Assembly: GCF_016097555.1 (NCBI RefSeq)
Contig: NC_054701.1
Span: 66,709,598-66,773,597 of the forward strand
DNA length: 64,000 nucleotides
Source: Gigantopelta aegis
Taxonomy: Eukaryota; Mollusca; Gastropoda; Neomphalida; Peltospiridae
Reading direction: 5' to 3'
The number at the start of each line of letters is the position of its first letter. The stretch's first letter is position 1. This document shows, piece after piece, positions 11,028-23,455 of the stretch. Below the pieces are notes generated by a model. That model saw nothing but the letters and a program-made list of their open reading frames with translations, ran no database searches and was not told the origin of the DNA. Made by a program: the position numbers and the translations under genes.

Positions 11028-11806
11028 TCTGACACACGCCTGGTATTTTGAGTTTTCTTAACACTGCCAACTTCATATCCAAGATATGTGTCCAAAAACA
11101 CTCAAAATAATATAAAACAGCACCATTCATGGGTTACAAAAAGGTTTAGTGAATGGTTCAGTGGTGTTTAGACTACCATTATACGAATTGCAACAATTCA
11201 AAATTATTCTAAAACTTGGTTAGGCTATTACAAATATCACTATTAAAATTCTTCATAAATAATTAGATCCACTTTCATTCATATAGATATAAATGCATAC
11301 AATTTTTACGTTTTCGATGTACGTGTATTTCACTATAACTTGATGTTATTGATGTATATTTACAAATGATACGAACATATGGTTTGTCGAACACCGCAGC
11401 AACAGGCCAAACACACTGAAATGCTGTTTGCATCATAACGTATTTTGTATGAACAGACTTGATTGCACTGGCCCAGCTGTATGACAGTTCTTGAGGAAAC
11501 AATGAAGTATATATATAGTGTTGTTTTATTATTTTTGTGTACACGTTTTACCCTTGACATGTGTTCTAATTATAAGCAAGGGGCTGGGAATAAAATTTGA
11601 AAAACAAAGTCATACGAACCATTCTAAGTATTCTTCCTCACTCTTGAACTGTCCCATTGCAGTACATACAAATGCCTTTAATATTGTTGAAGTGTTACAT
11701 TGTATATAAAATTGTTTTAGGCAGAGTATTACTACATCTAAATAATCTTCTTTATTATAGTTCGATGTAAATAACAAATTGGTGTACACCATCGGTATAT
11801 AAAATA
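11028..11806. other. AT-rich stretch, nothing recognised
   Basis: No coding potential, repeat boundary or RNA gene was seen here. Short reading frames show no familiar motif. Confidence 0.6.
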
Positions 11807-13385
11807 CTACTCAAAAGAATTTAAGGGTCAAAAATTTATAACCAAATAAGTTTCAGAGTGTATTAGATTGATGATGTAAACTATACCAAAATTTTTGTTT
11901 ATTGTTCCATATTTACAAAAAAACACAAATAAACGTCACTGTATACAAGAAAGTCACATGACATGCTGTCAAAGTTGAAGGTTGTCAAACATGGATTTTA
12001 CACATTAGAACATTTGTTTAATAGTGTGTGAATCCACCCCTGGCGCGAATACACTCGACACATCGTTGCCTCATGCTGTTGATCAGACGTCTGAAGAACT
12101 CTTGGGGAATGGCCTGCCACTCTGCCATAAAAAGTTGACCCAGATCATGAAGGTTGGCCGGAGGGGCATGGTTATCCCGAACTCTCCTGCCTAATTCGTC
12201 CCAGGCGTACTCTATTGGGGCCAAGTCAGGCGAATATGCTGGCCAATCCATCCTGGCGATACCTTGTTGTCTGAGAAAGTCCGTTACCACCCTGGCGCGG
12301 TGGGGTCTGGCATTGTCATCCTGCAGAACTGCCCCGCCGCCAATCTGCTGAAGACCTGGGAGAACCAACGGCCGGATAATCTCATTCAGATGGCGGATTC
12401 CATTCAGATTGCCATCCACCACATAGAGGGGTGTCCTGTGGTGGATAGAGATGCCGCCCCACACCATGACGCTGCCACCACCGAAACGGTGACGTTGTCT
12501 AACGTTAACGTCAGCGAAGCGCTCCCCAGGACGTCTGTAGACACGAACCCGACCGTCGTTGAACTGGAGACTAAACCTGGACTCATCAGTGAACATCGCT
12601 CGACCCCACTGAACACGTTGCCACCGCAGATGAAGCGTGCACCAGTGACGTCTGGCCGTTCTGTGACAGCCTGGCGACGGCAGCGTAGATTATTGGCTCT
12701 CAGACGATTGCGTATGGTTTGATCAGACACTCGAGTTCCAGTCGCAGTCCGCAGATTGTCACGTAATCGGCGTGCAGTGGTTGTGCGTTGACGTAGAGCC
12801 ATATTGGTGATGTAGCGGTCCTCTCTATTTGTAGTGCTTCGGGGTCTTCCCGAACGTGGACGATTTCGAACAGAATTCGTTGCTTGGTACCGTTGCCACA
12901 GTTGGCCAACGACACTCTGACTGACACCAAGTCTCAGAGCAACATTTCTTTGCGTATTGCCATCCTGAAGCCAAGCAATAGCCCTTCCTCGATCTTCGAT
13001 AGTCAGTTGAAGTCGTACCATTGTCGAATTTGGAGTGTGCACTGTACACGAACGCAAGCTCCAATTATACGGAAATTCAGCATTGGGAACATGGAATACA
13101 CGTGCAAAGCGTGTAAATGAAGCGCTTTGTGAAAAAGCAAGTTATGGGCACTTAGCAGACCTTTCGCTTTCGCCCTAATTTACGTGCAAATGTAAGCTTG
13201 TTTTCGCCATTAGAACTAGTCGACAGTGTCAATGACAGTGGATTTTAATTCATTTATGGGTTGCTTAGACCCACTTTCGTCAAAATGGAACAATACCATG
13301 CGTGACATTATGGTCTAGCTAATATAATTGACATTCAGAAAATAATGTCGAAAATATCGTCTGACCCTTAAATTCGTTTCAGTAG
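11807..13385 (-). mobile_element. Tc1/mariner-type transposon, family 1
   Basis: The ends CTACTCAAAAGAATTTAAGG and CTACTGAAACGAATTTAAGG (right end read on the minus strand) are terminal inverted repeats. Each is bordered by TA, the standard Tc1 target duplication. The single internal gene is a D,D34E transposase on the minus strand, described separately. Confidence 0.9.
12018..13021 (-). pseudogene. Tc1-type transposase with one frameshift
   Basis: It probably starts at MVRLQLTIEDRGRAI (13021). The N-terminal half shows two helix-turn-helix regions, including NVALRLGVSQSVVGQLWQRY and a GRPRSTT linker. The C-terminal half holds the catalytic residues: FTDESRF (first Asp), LQDDNARPHRAR (second Asp) and SPDLAPIEYAWDE (Glu), i.e. 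a D,D34E triad. The halves are in different frames and change over near 12650, equivalent to a one-base loss. Restored length would be about 334 residues, normal for Tc1. The stop is TAT-TAA-like after GGFTHY. The enzyme would cut and paste the element, but this copy cannot make it. Confidence 0.9.
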
Positions 13386-13531
13386 TATATATATTATGTG
13401 AAATGTATAAATATGTCAGTTCAGGAAACATATATCAACATTCTTTTTTAAAAATAAGGGATAAAAAGATGTCAACTAAATGGAGAGGTGGTTTTTTAAC
13501 CCTATCACCCTGGATATTTTTAATGAATAGG

Positions 13532-13922
13532 TTAAAGGGACATACCCTAGTTTTTAAACAAAGACATATTTTTAACTTTTAGAGCTATTTTTGATAACTG
13601 AATTCATACTTTACTTAGATTTTATTGCTTAGATTATCAATTTCCGTACACTCGAAGTGATTTTGGTCATCCTTGTTTTTAATATCTCAAAATGCATTTC
13701 TCATATTTTAATAACGCACGTGCGTCTGAGACGTAACAGCTATGGAGTCGATTTTTTTAGTTTTAGTCGATTTTTAGAGGGTATTTCACCATTTCAGTCA
13801 CAGACTCAGTCACAGACTCAGGTTTCACTCAGTTGTAACTTTATAAAAATGTGTTACAAGTTTGTAGATTAACTAAACTTAGTGTGCATTTTTGGGGCTG
13901 AAACTAGAGTCTGTCACTTTAA
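13532..13922. mobile_element. MITE with TTAA ends
   Basis: The ends are inverted: TTAAAGGGACATACCCTAG at the left and TTAAAGTGACAGACTCTAG at the right read on the minus strand. TTAA at both borders fits a piggyBac-type target site. About 390 bp, non-coding. The piggyBac link is inferred from the TTAA only. Confidence 0.6.
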
Positions 13923-14149
13923 GACTAAGAACATTTTAATGCCAAATGAATTGACGTCTACATTAAGTGATAACGATTTCCTGAACCACATTCCTGAGGT
14001 AATTAAGTGTAACATTTGGAAATTTTATGATTTGGTCTAGAGAATGAGAGTCGAAACATGATGCCACCACACATGCTACCATTTTCAGTTATCTAAATTT
14101 TCATCAATAGAATAGGACATACATCTAACAATTTTGGTTATCAGTATAC

Positions 14150-14560
14150 TAGTCAAGAAGCACTAATTAAATGTTGAGTATGCATCACCCCAATTTTTAA
14201 AACTCAAAACAAGTTCACACAAGGTTTGAAATTCATTTTACAATCTTAACTTTTCAAAAGTTAATCTTGAAGCAAAAACTAGAAATTAAGAAGCATTTCT
14301 AGATCTAAAGCAGAAAGCATGTGTATTTTGAGCCTTGTCTATCTTAGTTTACTTTAATTCAATCACTGTTTATCACAAACAAATGACATATATTACCGGT
14401 AATAATAACTATAGTTTTTAAAAATCCAGCTATAACAATCAAATAACATTAGGTACCAGTACAAATAATTTAATATCAGAAATATGTATATACTGTGAGA
14501 CCTATTGTCAACAAACATACACACTATACACACGCACACAAACTTTACATTCATACACAC

Positions 14561-14592
<32 letters not shown>

Positions 14593-14955
14593 CTCACTCT
14601 CTCTCTCTCTCTCTCTCTACATACACACACGCACACACACACACTCTACATACACACACGCAGACACACACACACGCACACGCACACACTACATACACAC
14701 ACACACTCTACATACACACACACACACACACCTACTACATAAAATCAAACCAGTATTAAGCAGCCATCAAATGAGTATCAAAGGATGGTCTTCTAACAAA
14801 GGTGACTGCTTATTACAGATCTGTTTGTATTAGATTAGATGATTTTGGTAATAGTAATAATAATAGTAGTAATAATAATAATAATAATTTCAAAAACCCA
14901 TATCTCAAATTTATTGGACTGACCCCTTCGTATATGCTTCTGTTTTGACATCGCT
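14150..14955. repeat. Duplicated block R, copy 1
   Basis: It begins CTAGTCAAGAAGCACTAA and matches 16398-17165 almost base for base except at the simple repeats. Its centre holds (CA)n and (CT)n runs (about 14540-14730). Confidence 0.85.
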
Positions 14956-16390
14956 TGCTGCTAATCAAAAAGAGTAGCTCATGAAGTGGCTACAGCGGGT
15001 TTCCTCTCTCAATATCTGTGTGGTCATTAACCATATGTCCGATGCCATAATATAACCATAAATAAAATGTGTTGAGAGCATCGTTAAATAAAACATTTCT
15101 TTCTTTCTGTTACCGTATGCCACCTATAGCCCTAACCATTGAGCAAAATCGCACTCATACACACTTCAACAGCACAGAAATAAAATGACGGATCAACTGT
15201 AAATATTGAATAGTTGGCAACATTCCTGAGTTCTGTAGTTACATGATATTATTCAAGCACGCCAAGGAGCATTTTGTTCAGTATCGCATTGCCATTCACT
15301 AAGCAAGTTTCACACATTGCTACATAATTCTAAAACTTTAAATAATAGTTAGTCAATTTTTAAACTGATTACAACTGTTGCTAGGCCATTATAAATAAAA
15401 AATACTAGATTTTCATCCTCAACTGCCCTGAAGATAAAGGCCCATCCCTGTTTTTTCATTGACCAAAATATTTTTGTTTGATATGCAGTATTCCCAATAT
15501 CTTGAAAATATAAAATAAAAAGGAAATTCACCAGACCTATATTTTTTTTTAATTGGATAAAAATATAACTTTAATTTAAAATGGCCTAAACTTTTAAAAC
15601 TAAAACGTTCTCTGAACACACCAAGCTTACAGTTAAATGCATTGTATGGCATGCCCTTGATAAATATAGAGGGCTTCACATACATTTGTTTTCATCATTT
15701 CCAATTTATTACAAATTTATGTTATCTGCTTAAAATTTAAACATTTATTTTCTTGATTAATATATTCTGCTAAACTCAACACTTGATTATTCTTTTGTTA
15801 ATCTGTTTCCAGTTAGGAAATCCATTTTGTATGCATTTAGATGATCCAAAAATTGAGAAAATATCATTTCAAATTCCTTGAGCAGATGAAATGCATTCCT
15901 ATAGGATAATAATGCTTTTTTTTAAATGTAATTATTGGTATTCATTTTAACATTTGTAAATAATAGTTTGTTAAAAAATATATAAAGTAACAATATTAAT
16001 TAAAAGTAAATGTTCAAGGGAGCAAACTCTTAAACAATAACCGGGGATTCCTTGTAAAAATAGTTCAGGCTTTTTTATATTCAACCTTTCTTCAAAGAAA
16101 CAAAATCGATTGCACTGATTGGAATGGTCTTTATATTATTATAGTCAGACTGAAGGGGTATGTCATAACTGTCATGTATGTACAAACATATACCTAAAAT
16201 AAATATTACTAATTTCATTAGGTACAAAATTACCACCAGATTACCTGGTATTTATGTATATTCATTTACTACTCTCTCTCTCTCTCTCTTTCTAGCACTA
16301 AGTTAAATATCTAAACGACAAAACAAATGCGAGATGCAAAATAGTAACAAAATATGGTGTTTTATTAAATAATGTAAAATAAGCAGAAGA
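14956..16390. repeat. Duplicated block A, copy 1
   Basis: It begins with a SINE tail (GTGTTGAGAGCATCGTTAAA, up to about 15107). It is near-identical to 22014-23255 and to 23994-25417. Short frames inside show no protein motif. A stretch at about 15305-15385 also resembles 30710-30815 in a SEC14-like intron, so part of the block is an older dispersed repeat. Confidence 0.85.
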
Positions 16391-16397
16391 ACCTAGT

Positions 16398-17165
<768 letters not shown>

Positions 17166-17454
17166 GGCTAACAACAATATCTTTATATGCATCATATATA
17201 TGAACATACAAATAAAGTTTGGTTTGTGTTGTATTATTGTATTTACTCGTGCTCACAAACTGTCTCAGTGAATTTTATTGCATTGTGAATCATATATGAA
17301 CATGGAAATAAACTTTGTATTATCTGTTTGTGGTGTGTTGCATTAGAATAGCGGTGAAGAAAACTAAAACTTTTCTTAAAGGATGGAATATTATTGAAAT
17401 GATGATGATAGGTTTTGAAATTCAAATATAGCAATCATTGTACAGAACTGATAA

Positions 17455-17700
17455 CTTTAATTAAGATTTTAAGTGTAATACACAAGATGTAACAATTTAA
17501 TTATTATGTGTAAAACACACAATGTAATAAAAATTTATAAAATGTAAAATACAAGATGTAATAGAATTTAGTTAAGTGTAAAACACCAAAGTAAGACATA
17601 ACAGAATCTAATTAGGAGCAAAACACATAAAGTAATAAAAACATTTTAATAAAGTGTAAAACACAAGATGTAATAAAATAAACACATAAGTAATAATTTA
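17455..17700. repeat. Degenerate tandem repeat (AAGTGTAAAACACAAGATGT-like)
   Basis: Five or so imperfect units of about 45-55 bp are built around GTGTAAAACAC and GATGTAATA. Non-coding. Confidence 0.6.
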
Positions 17701-17864
17701 CGAAATTAGGATCTTCTAGTATAATCTTACAAGCTGATACACCAGTACATTTTAAATCATATTACTTTACACTTCACGACATGACAAATGGCACTTACTT
17801 TTGTAACTAACATATTCCTTCTGGTATAAATACATTTAAAAATAATTTAATAATAATGTTCGAC

Positions 17865-18697
17865 GTTCATGGAAGTATGAACCAAATTACACATGGTATA
17901 GTGTTACGGATTGTCTTGTTATTTCTTTAACGTTCATCGGGGTATGAACAAAACAAATCCTCATAAACTGAGTGAATCGACGAGCCGTTCTCACATACGT
18001 TTGCTGATGATTTGTTTTGTTCATACGTAAAAGAAATAACAGACAATACTTATAATTAAATTAGAATCATACTTGCTAATAACAACACTAAAACTTCATA
18101 CTTTATTTTCAATTATTTTTGGTCTACAAACAATAACGATCAATAAGACATCTTGCCCATATAAAATGACGTCATCAGATAAGACGTTCCCCGACGACGT
18201 AATTTTTACATTCATCGAAAAATGAACAAACTACGTCTGGACCAATGGGATGACGTTATGCTGTAATGAATGTAACAGAAATTTAATTATTGTTAGTGGG
18301 AAGCCGTTCATACATTAAGTGTGTAAAGTACTTATGTAGTTCATACTTCCATGAACATCAAAAATTGTCCCATTCAATTTTTATAATTCCAAGTTTATGA
18401 CAATTACATCAATAAAAAATACTATAAAATAACAATCTAATTCTTTCTTGAGGGCATTAATACACGACACAGGATTCGGCTTTTTCCGCCAGTAACCAAA
18501 TGATAAAATTCTCAGGTGTTTACAACAAATAACTTTAACAAAAATATATCTTCGTATTTTTTTAATAAACATTAACATGTACCAATTCAAGTTATTTTAT
18601 AAATTTTAAACAACAAAGATAACAGCTGAAACAATCTCTTTATATTTGTAAGCACTGCCGAAAATAGTGTAAAACTGATGTTCATGCAGTTATGAAC
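17865..18697. repeat. Cluster of GTTCAT-N6-ATGAAC dyads
   Basis: Perfect or near-perfect 18-bp dyads occur at 17865-17882, 17932-17949, 18210-18227 (first base changed), 18339-18356 and 18680-18697. Single arms lie near 18019 and 18305. The copies at 17865 and 18339 are exact reverse complements across their whole 18 bp, including the spacer, so they may be the ends of a roughly 490-bp foldback element. Confidence 0.65.
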
Positions 18698-18917
18698 ATT
18701 GGTTTCTACGTTTCATGATACTATTTGGACTAATTCAAGCATTTACAACAATAGAGTATTAATAAATTGGAATTATTAGGTCATAACACATATGTAAGTG
18801 GTTTTAAATAATATTTTGATAATTGATAACTTGGAACGGAGGACATTTTTTTCAATCTACTTTAATTTATTTAATAGTCATATAATGTGAATATATAAAT
18901 ACATGTATATATAAATA

Positions 18918-19097
18918 CAGGGCTCACACTGGAACAAATGTTGGTTTAGCCAATTTTTTGAAATGTAGAATATTTCCTTGAAATTTATTAAAATGTGGTT
19001 AATTGGGGAATATTTATTAGCCAAAGACTAAATTCTGTAGCCATTTTGTATAAAAATTAGCAATTGGCTAAACTGGCAATGTACAGGGTGAGCCCTG
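18918..19097. mobile_element. 180-bp MITE, CAGGGCTCAC ends
   Basis: Perfect 10-bp inverted ends CAGGGCTCAC/GTGAGCCCTG are flanked on both sides by AAATA (18913-18917 and 19098-19102). The interior contains inverted GCCAATTTT/TTGGCTAA-type segments. Superfamily not assigned, since a 5-bp duplication is atypical for hAT. Confidence 0.7.
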
Positions 19098-19102
19098 AAA
19101 TA

Positions 19103-19111
19103 CAGACAGAC

Positions 19112-19142
<31 letters not shown>

Positions 19143-19620
19143 TTGATAGATAGATAGATGAATATAGATATACTAGTATATTATATGAATACAAATAATG
19201 TTGAATATACATTTAGAAAGCAGATTTTTTTAATTTGAGTAAATGCTGTTGTCACCCTTTAGGTTAATCTTTATGGGCAGTATGGACGTCCCAGTTGGCA
19301 AACTGTCAAATGCCATGTGTTTTGGTGCAGACAAGTTGAATCCTGTCAGTATACACTTTGTGTTTTTAGTATACACACTTTATCACTAAAAACAGGATGA
19401 GAGATATCACAACTCTTAAAGGCATTTCAGGCTCGTGTGCAGGAAATTGTACAGGGAGGGAGGGTCTAGACTATGGCGAGAAACGTTTTTATGGGTGTTG
19501 GGTCATGCTGCCCCAGAAAATATATTGAAAAAACAACAACAATCAACTGGAGCAGAGAGGTTTCTTGGCCCAAAATTCATGTCCCCCCCCCCCCCCCCCC
19601 CCCTCCAAATCTGCACAGTT
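19103..19620. other. Simple repeats and a poly-C run; no gene
   Basis: It contains GACA/GATA repeats at 19106-19160 and a run of 21 C at 19583-19603. The part around 19495-19580 resembles 28088-28150 (shared CCCCAGAAAATATATT), so it is a dispersed repeat. Confidence 0.6.
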
Positions 19621-19820
19621 ATATATCAAAGGCCGTGGTATGTATTATTCCGTCTATGGGATGGTGCATACAAATGATCCCTTGCTACTAATGGAAAAAT
19701 GTAGCGGGTTTCCTCTCTAAGACTATACGTCAGAATTACCAAATGTTTGACATCCAACAGCCGATGATTAATAAATCAATATGCTCTAGTGGTGTCAATA
19801 AACAAAACCTTTAACTTTGA
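19621..19820 (+). mobile_element. SINE body and type-B tail
   Basis: It starts inside the central domain (TATATCAAAGGCCGTGGTAT) and ends with the type-B tail (GCCGATGATTAATAAATCAA, then GTGTC). The head is missing, i.e. it is 5'-truncated. Confidence 0.8.
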
Positions 19821-19884
19821 TTGCCATGGAGTTTTTCATTCTGCACAGCACTTTTTTTCTTGTGGACAATATTTCAAAACTATA

Positions 19885-21362
19885 CTCTTCAAAAGAAGAA
19901 ACGCAAAACCACATTGTTGTAACATTTGGAGAATTGATTTAATTATTGAATGGCGAGTCCGATAATTACCAAATGTTGCAGGATTGTTCACAATTCACTC
20001 TAGTCCATTGTGAGTAAGTGATAGGACACACCACCAAGGTCAAGGTCATCTGGAGTCAATACCGGGTGTGGCCTCTGCGTGTTTTGACAACTGCCTGGCA
20101 CCGCCTGCCCATTGAAGCAACCAGAGTACGGATGACGTCCCGGGGGATGGTGGCCCACTCGGCCTGCAAGGCTGCTGCCAGCTCGGGCAGGGTCTGGGGC
20201 TGTGGTTGTCGCTGTCGGAGGCGTCGGTCCAACTCGTCCCATAGATGCTCAATTGGGTTCAAATCCGGTGATATCGATGGCCAAGGAAGGACATTAATGT
20301 TGTTGTTCTGTAGGAAAGCCGTTGTGAGACGTGCTGTGTGAGGCCTGGCGTTGTCATGTTGGAACACTGCGTTGGCGTTGGCCATAACTGGAACGATGTG
20401 TGGCCGGAGGATCTGGTCAATGTAGCCCTGTGCACGTGGACCAGGTCAGTTCTGCCAGTGTGTGAGATGGCTGCCCACACCATGGCACTACCCCCGTCGA
20501 ATCTGTCCACTTCCTGCACGCAGTTTGCCGCATAACGTTCACCACGACGCCTATACACGCGACATCTTCCATCATGACGTCGGAGCAGAAATCGGGACTC
20601 GTCACTGAACCACACCTGTCTCCATCGCAGTTGAGGCCATTGTCGATGAATCTGGCACCACTGCAGTCAGAGTCGACGGTGTTGTGGTGTTAAGATGACA
20701 CCTCGAACTGGACGTCTGGCACGAATTCCTACCTCACGTAGGCGGTTCCGTACGGTCTGGTCGGATATCCTGCGCAAACCTGGTATTGCTGCGGCTGTGG
20801 AGGTGGCAGTAGTCAATCGTTCCCGAAGGTGGCGTACCCGGATGTAGCGGTCCTGCCCGGGGGTAGTGACCCGTGGTCGACCGGATCTAGGGAGGTCACG
20901 TGTTGATCCATGTTGCTGGTAACGGTCCCACAGTCTGGAGATGGTGCTTGGGGACATATGGAATGCCCTGGCAACGGCCGTTCTGGATTCGCCTGCGTCT
21001 AGTCGGCCGATGGCATTGTTTCTCTGCAGTTCACTGAGACGTGGCATGTCCTGGATTGTCAACTGTCGGCCAGATACAGAGGCCAGGCAAGCGAACACCC
21101 TGCACTTTTATACTGTCGGTGTTCATGTTGCACGTGCAGACAACGCACGTGCAGTGGTGACATGGTTTGCACGTGGCTGCGTTTTTGCGAATATTCACAT
21201 TTTGGAACTTTATTGTACAGTAGCTGCGTTTTATCGAATGTAACCGTGGGAATGTGTTTGGGACATGCAATGACCTTATATTCACAAAGCATGAACCGGT
21301 AGGAAACATAAAATCGGAGTTATAACCCATTTGTACCCTTTTGCGTTTCTTTTTTTGAAGAG
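19885..21362 (-). mobile_element. Tc1/mariner-type transposon, family 2, copy 1
   Basis: Inverted ends CTCTTCAAAAGAAGAAACGC and CTCTTCAAAAAAAGAAACGC sit between TA dinucleotides. Nearly identical over its whole length to the copy at 58618-60112, so both moved recently. Confidence 0.92.
20056..21047 (-). pseudogene. Tc1-type transposase with a stop and a 16-bp deletion
   Basis: It starts MPRLSELQRNNAIGRL. The N-terminal HTH domain (AVARAFHMSPSTISRLWDRY, GRPRVTTPGQ) is intact. Catalytic boxes FSDESRF, QHDNARPHTAR and SPDLNPIEHLWDE are all present, giving a D,D34E triad. Compared with the copy at 58933-59941, CGA has become TGA at 20667-20669, and 16 bp are missing near 20437 between two GTGCA repeats, shifting the frame. 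Without these it would be 335 residues. It is a dead copy of a recently active Tc1-type element. Confidence 0.92.
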
Positions 21363-21599
21363 TATATAAAAATACATTGCACAGGTTGCAAGCGATCATG
21401 TCAAATCATATTCTAGAGGTTGTGTAGACATTAGGACCACCAAGAAAGCACTGGATATTCATATATAAATGTAACACATACCATAAAATAATACCATACA
21501 TTTTCTTAAAATGGCAATGTACCTTTAATATGCCAGATGTGAAGAACAGATTGGATTGAACATAAACCCAACGGATCAACTGAGACGAATGGGTCACAT

Positions 21600-21845
21600 G
21601 AAGGAAGGAAATGTTTTATTTAACGACACATTCAACACATTTTATTTACGGTTATATGGTGTCAGACATATGGTTAAGGACCACACAGATATTGAGAGGA
21701 AACCTGCTGTCGCCACTTCATGAGCTACTCTTTTTCGATTAGCAGCAAGGGGTCTTTTATATGCACCATCCGACAGACAGGATAGCACATACCACAGCCT
21801 TTGATATACCAGTTGTGGTGCACTGGCTGGAACATGGGTTACATG
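21600..21845 (-). mobile_element. SINE body and type-A tail
   Basis: On the minus strand it reads from the central domain (CCAGCCAGTGCACCACAACT) to the type-A tail (AAATAAAATGTGTTGAATGT). Its counterpart is at about 23580-23822. Confidence 0.85.
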
Positions 21846-21970
21846 AATAGCAGCATTCCTATCACAAGGGCTAAAACTACATTAAAAAAGTCCCTTTTAG
21901 ATAAGAAAAGACATTTTTGGCACCCAAAAATTATCTATTATTACCATGTTGCAATTTTATTTTTAATGCA

Positions 21971-22170
21971 ACCTGTTACCTTATGTCTGTGGGATGGTGC
22001 ATATAAAAGAACACTTGCTGCTAATCGAAAAGAGTAGCTCATGGAGTGGCTACAGCGGGTTTCCTCTCTCAATATCTGTGTAGTCATTAACCATATGTCT
22101 GATGCCATAATATAACCATAAATAAAATGTGTTGAGAGCATCGTTAAATAAAACATTTCTTTCTTTCTGT
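21971..22170 (+). mobile_element. SINE fragment, type-A tail
   Basis: It starts at TGTCTGTGGGATGGTGCATA and ends in the (CTTT)n tail. It is 5'-truncated and forms an inverted pair with the SINE at 21600-21845. Confidence 0.85.
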
Positions 22171-23255
22171 TACCGTATGCCAGCTATAGCCCTAACCATT
22201 GAGCAAAATCGCACTCATACACACTTCAACAGCACAGAAATAAAATGACGGATCAACTGTAAATATTGAATAGTTGGCAACATTCCTGAGTTCTGTAGTT
22301 ACATGATATTATTCAAGCACGCCACGGAGCATTTTCTTCAGTATCGCATTGCCATTCACTAAGCAAGTTTCACACATTGCTACATAATTCTAAAACTTTA
22401 AATAATAGTTAGTCAATTTTTAAACTGATTACAACTGTTGCTAGGCCATTATAAATAAAAAATACTAGATTTTCATCCTCAACTGCCCTGAAGATAAAGG
22501 CCCACCACTGTTTTCTCATTGACCAAAATATTTTTGTTTGATATGCTGTATTCCCCAATACCTTGAAAATATAAAATAAAAAGGAAATTCACTCGACCTA
22601 TATTTTTTTTAAATTGGATAAAAATATAACTTTAATTTAAAATGGTCTAAACTTTTAAAACTAAAACGTTCTCTGAACACACCAAGCTTAGTTAAATGCA
22701 TTGTATGGCATGCCCTTAATAAATATAGAGGGCTTCACATACATTTGTTTTCATCATTTTCAGTTTATTACAAATTTATATTATCTGCTTAAAGTTTAAA
22801 AAGTTATTTTCTTGATTAATATATTCTGCTAAACTCAACACTTGATTATTCTTTTGTTAATCTGTTTCCAGTTAGGAGATCCATTTTGTATGCATTTAGA
22901 TGACCTAAAAATTTAGAAAATATCATTTCAAATTCCTTGAGCAGATGAAATGCATTCCTATAGGATAATAATGCTTTTTTTTTTTTAATATAATTATTGG
23001 TATTCATTTTAACATTTGTAAATAATAGTTTGTTAAAAAATATATAAAGTAAAAATATTAATTAAAAGTAAATGCTCAAGGGAGCAAACTCTTAAACAAT
23101 AACCCGGGGATTCCTTGTAAAAATAGTTCAGGCTTTTATATTCAACCTTTCTTCCAAGAAAAAGAAATCGATTGCACTGATTGGAATGGTCTTTATATTA
23201 TTATAGTCCGACTGAAGGGGTATGTCATAACTGCCATGTATGTACAAACATATAC

Positions 23256-23455
23256 NNNNNNNNNNNNNNNNNNNNNNNNNNNNNNNNNNNNNNNNNNNNN
23301 NNNNNNNNNNNNNNNNNNNNNNNNNNNNNNNNNNNNNNNNNNNNNNNNNNNNNNNNNNNNNNNNNNNNNNNNNNNNNNNNNNNNNNNNNNNNNNNNNNNN
23401 NNNNNNNNNNNNNNNNNNNNNNNNNNNNNNNNNNNNNNNNNNNNNNNNNNNNNNN
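23256..23455. other. Assembly gap (200 N)
   Basis: Exactly 200 N sit at the junction of two near-identical 1.98-kb tandem copies. The round number indicates a gap of unknown size. Confidence 0.99.

Larger units (their letters stand above)
21480..23255. repeat. Tandem duplication, copy 1 (before gap)
   Basis: It matches 23456-25235 at an offset of about 1,980 bp with only scattered differences. It contains a minus-strand SINE (about 21600-21845), a plus-strand SINE fragment (about 21971-22170) and block A (22014-23255). No gene. Confidence 0.9.

Noticed and set aside
12264-12722. 152-residue plus-strand frame
   Set aside because: Antisense shadow of the Tc1 transposase.
14393-14833. His/Thr-rich frames
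   Set aside because: CA and CT dinucleotide runs.
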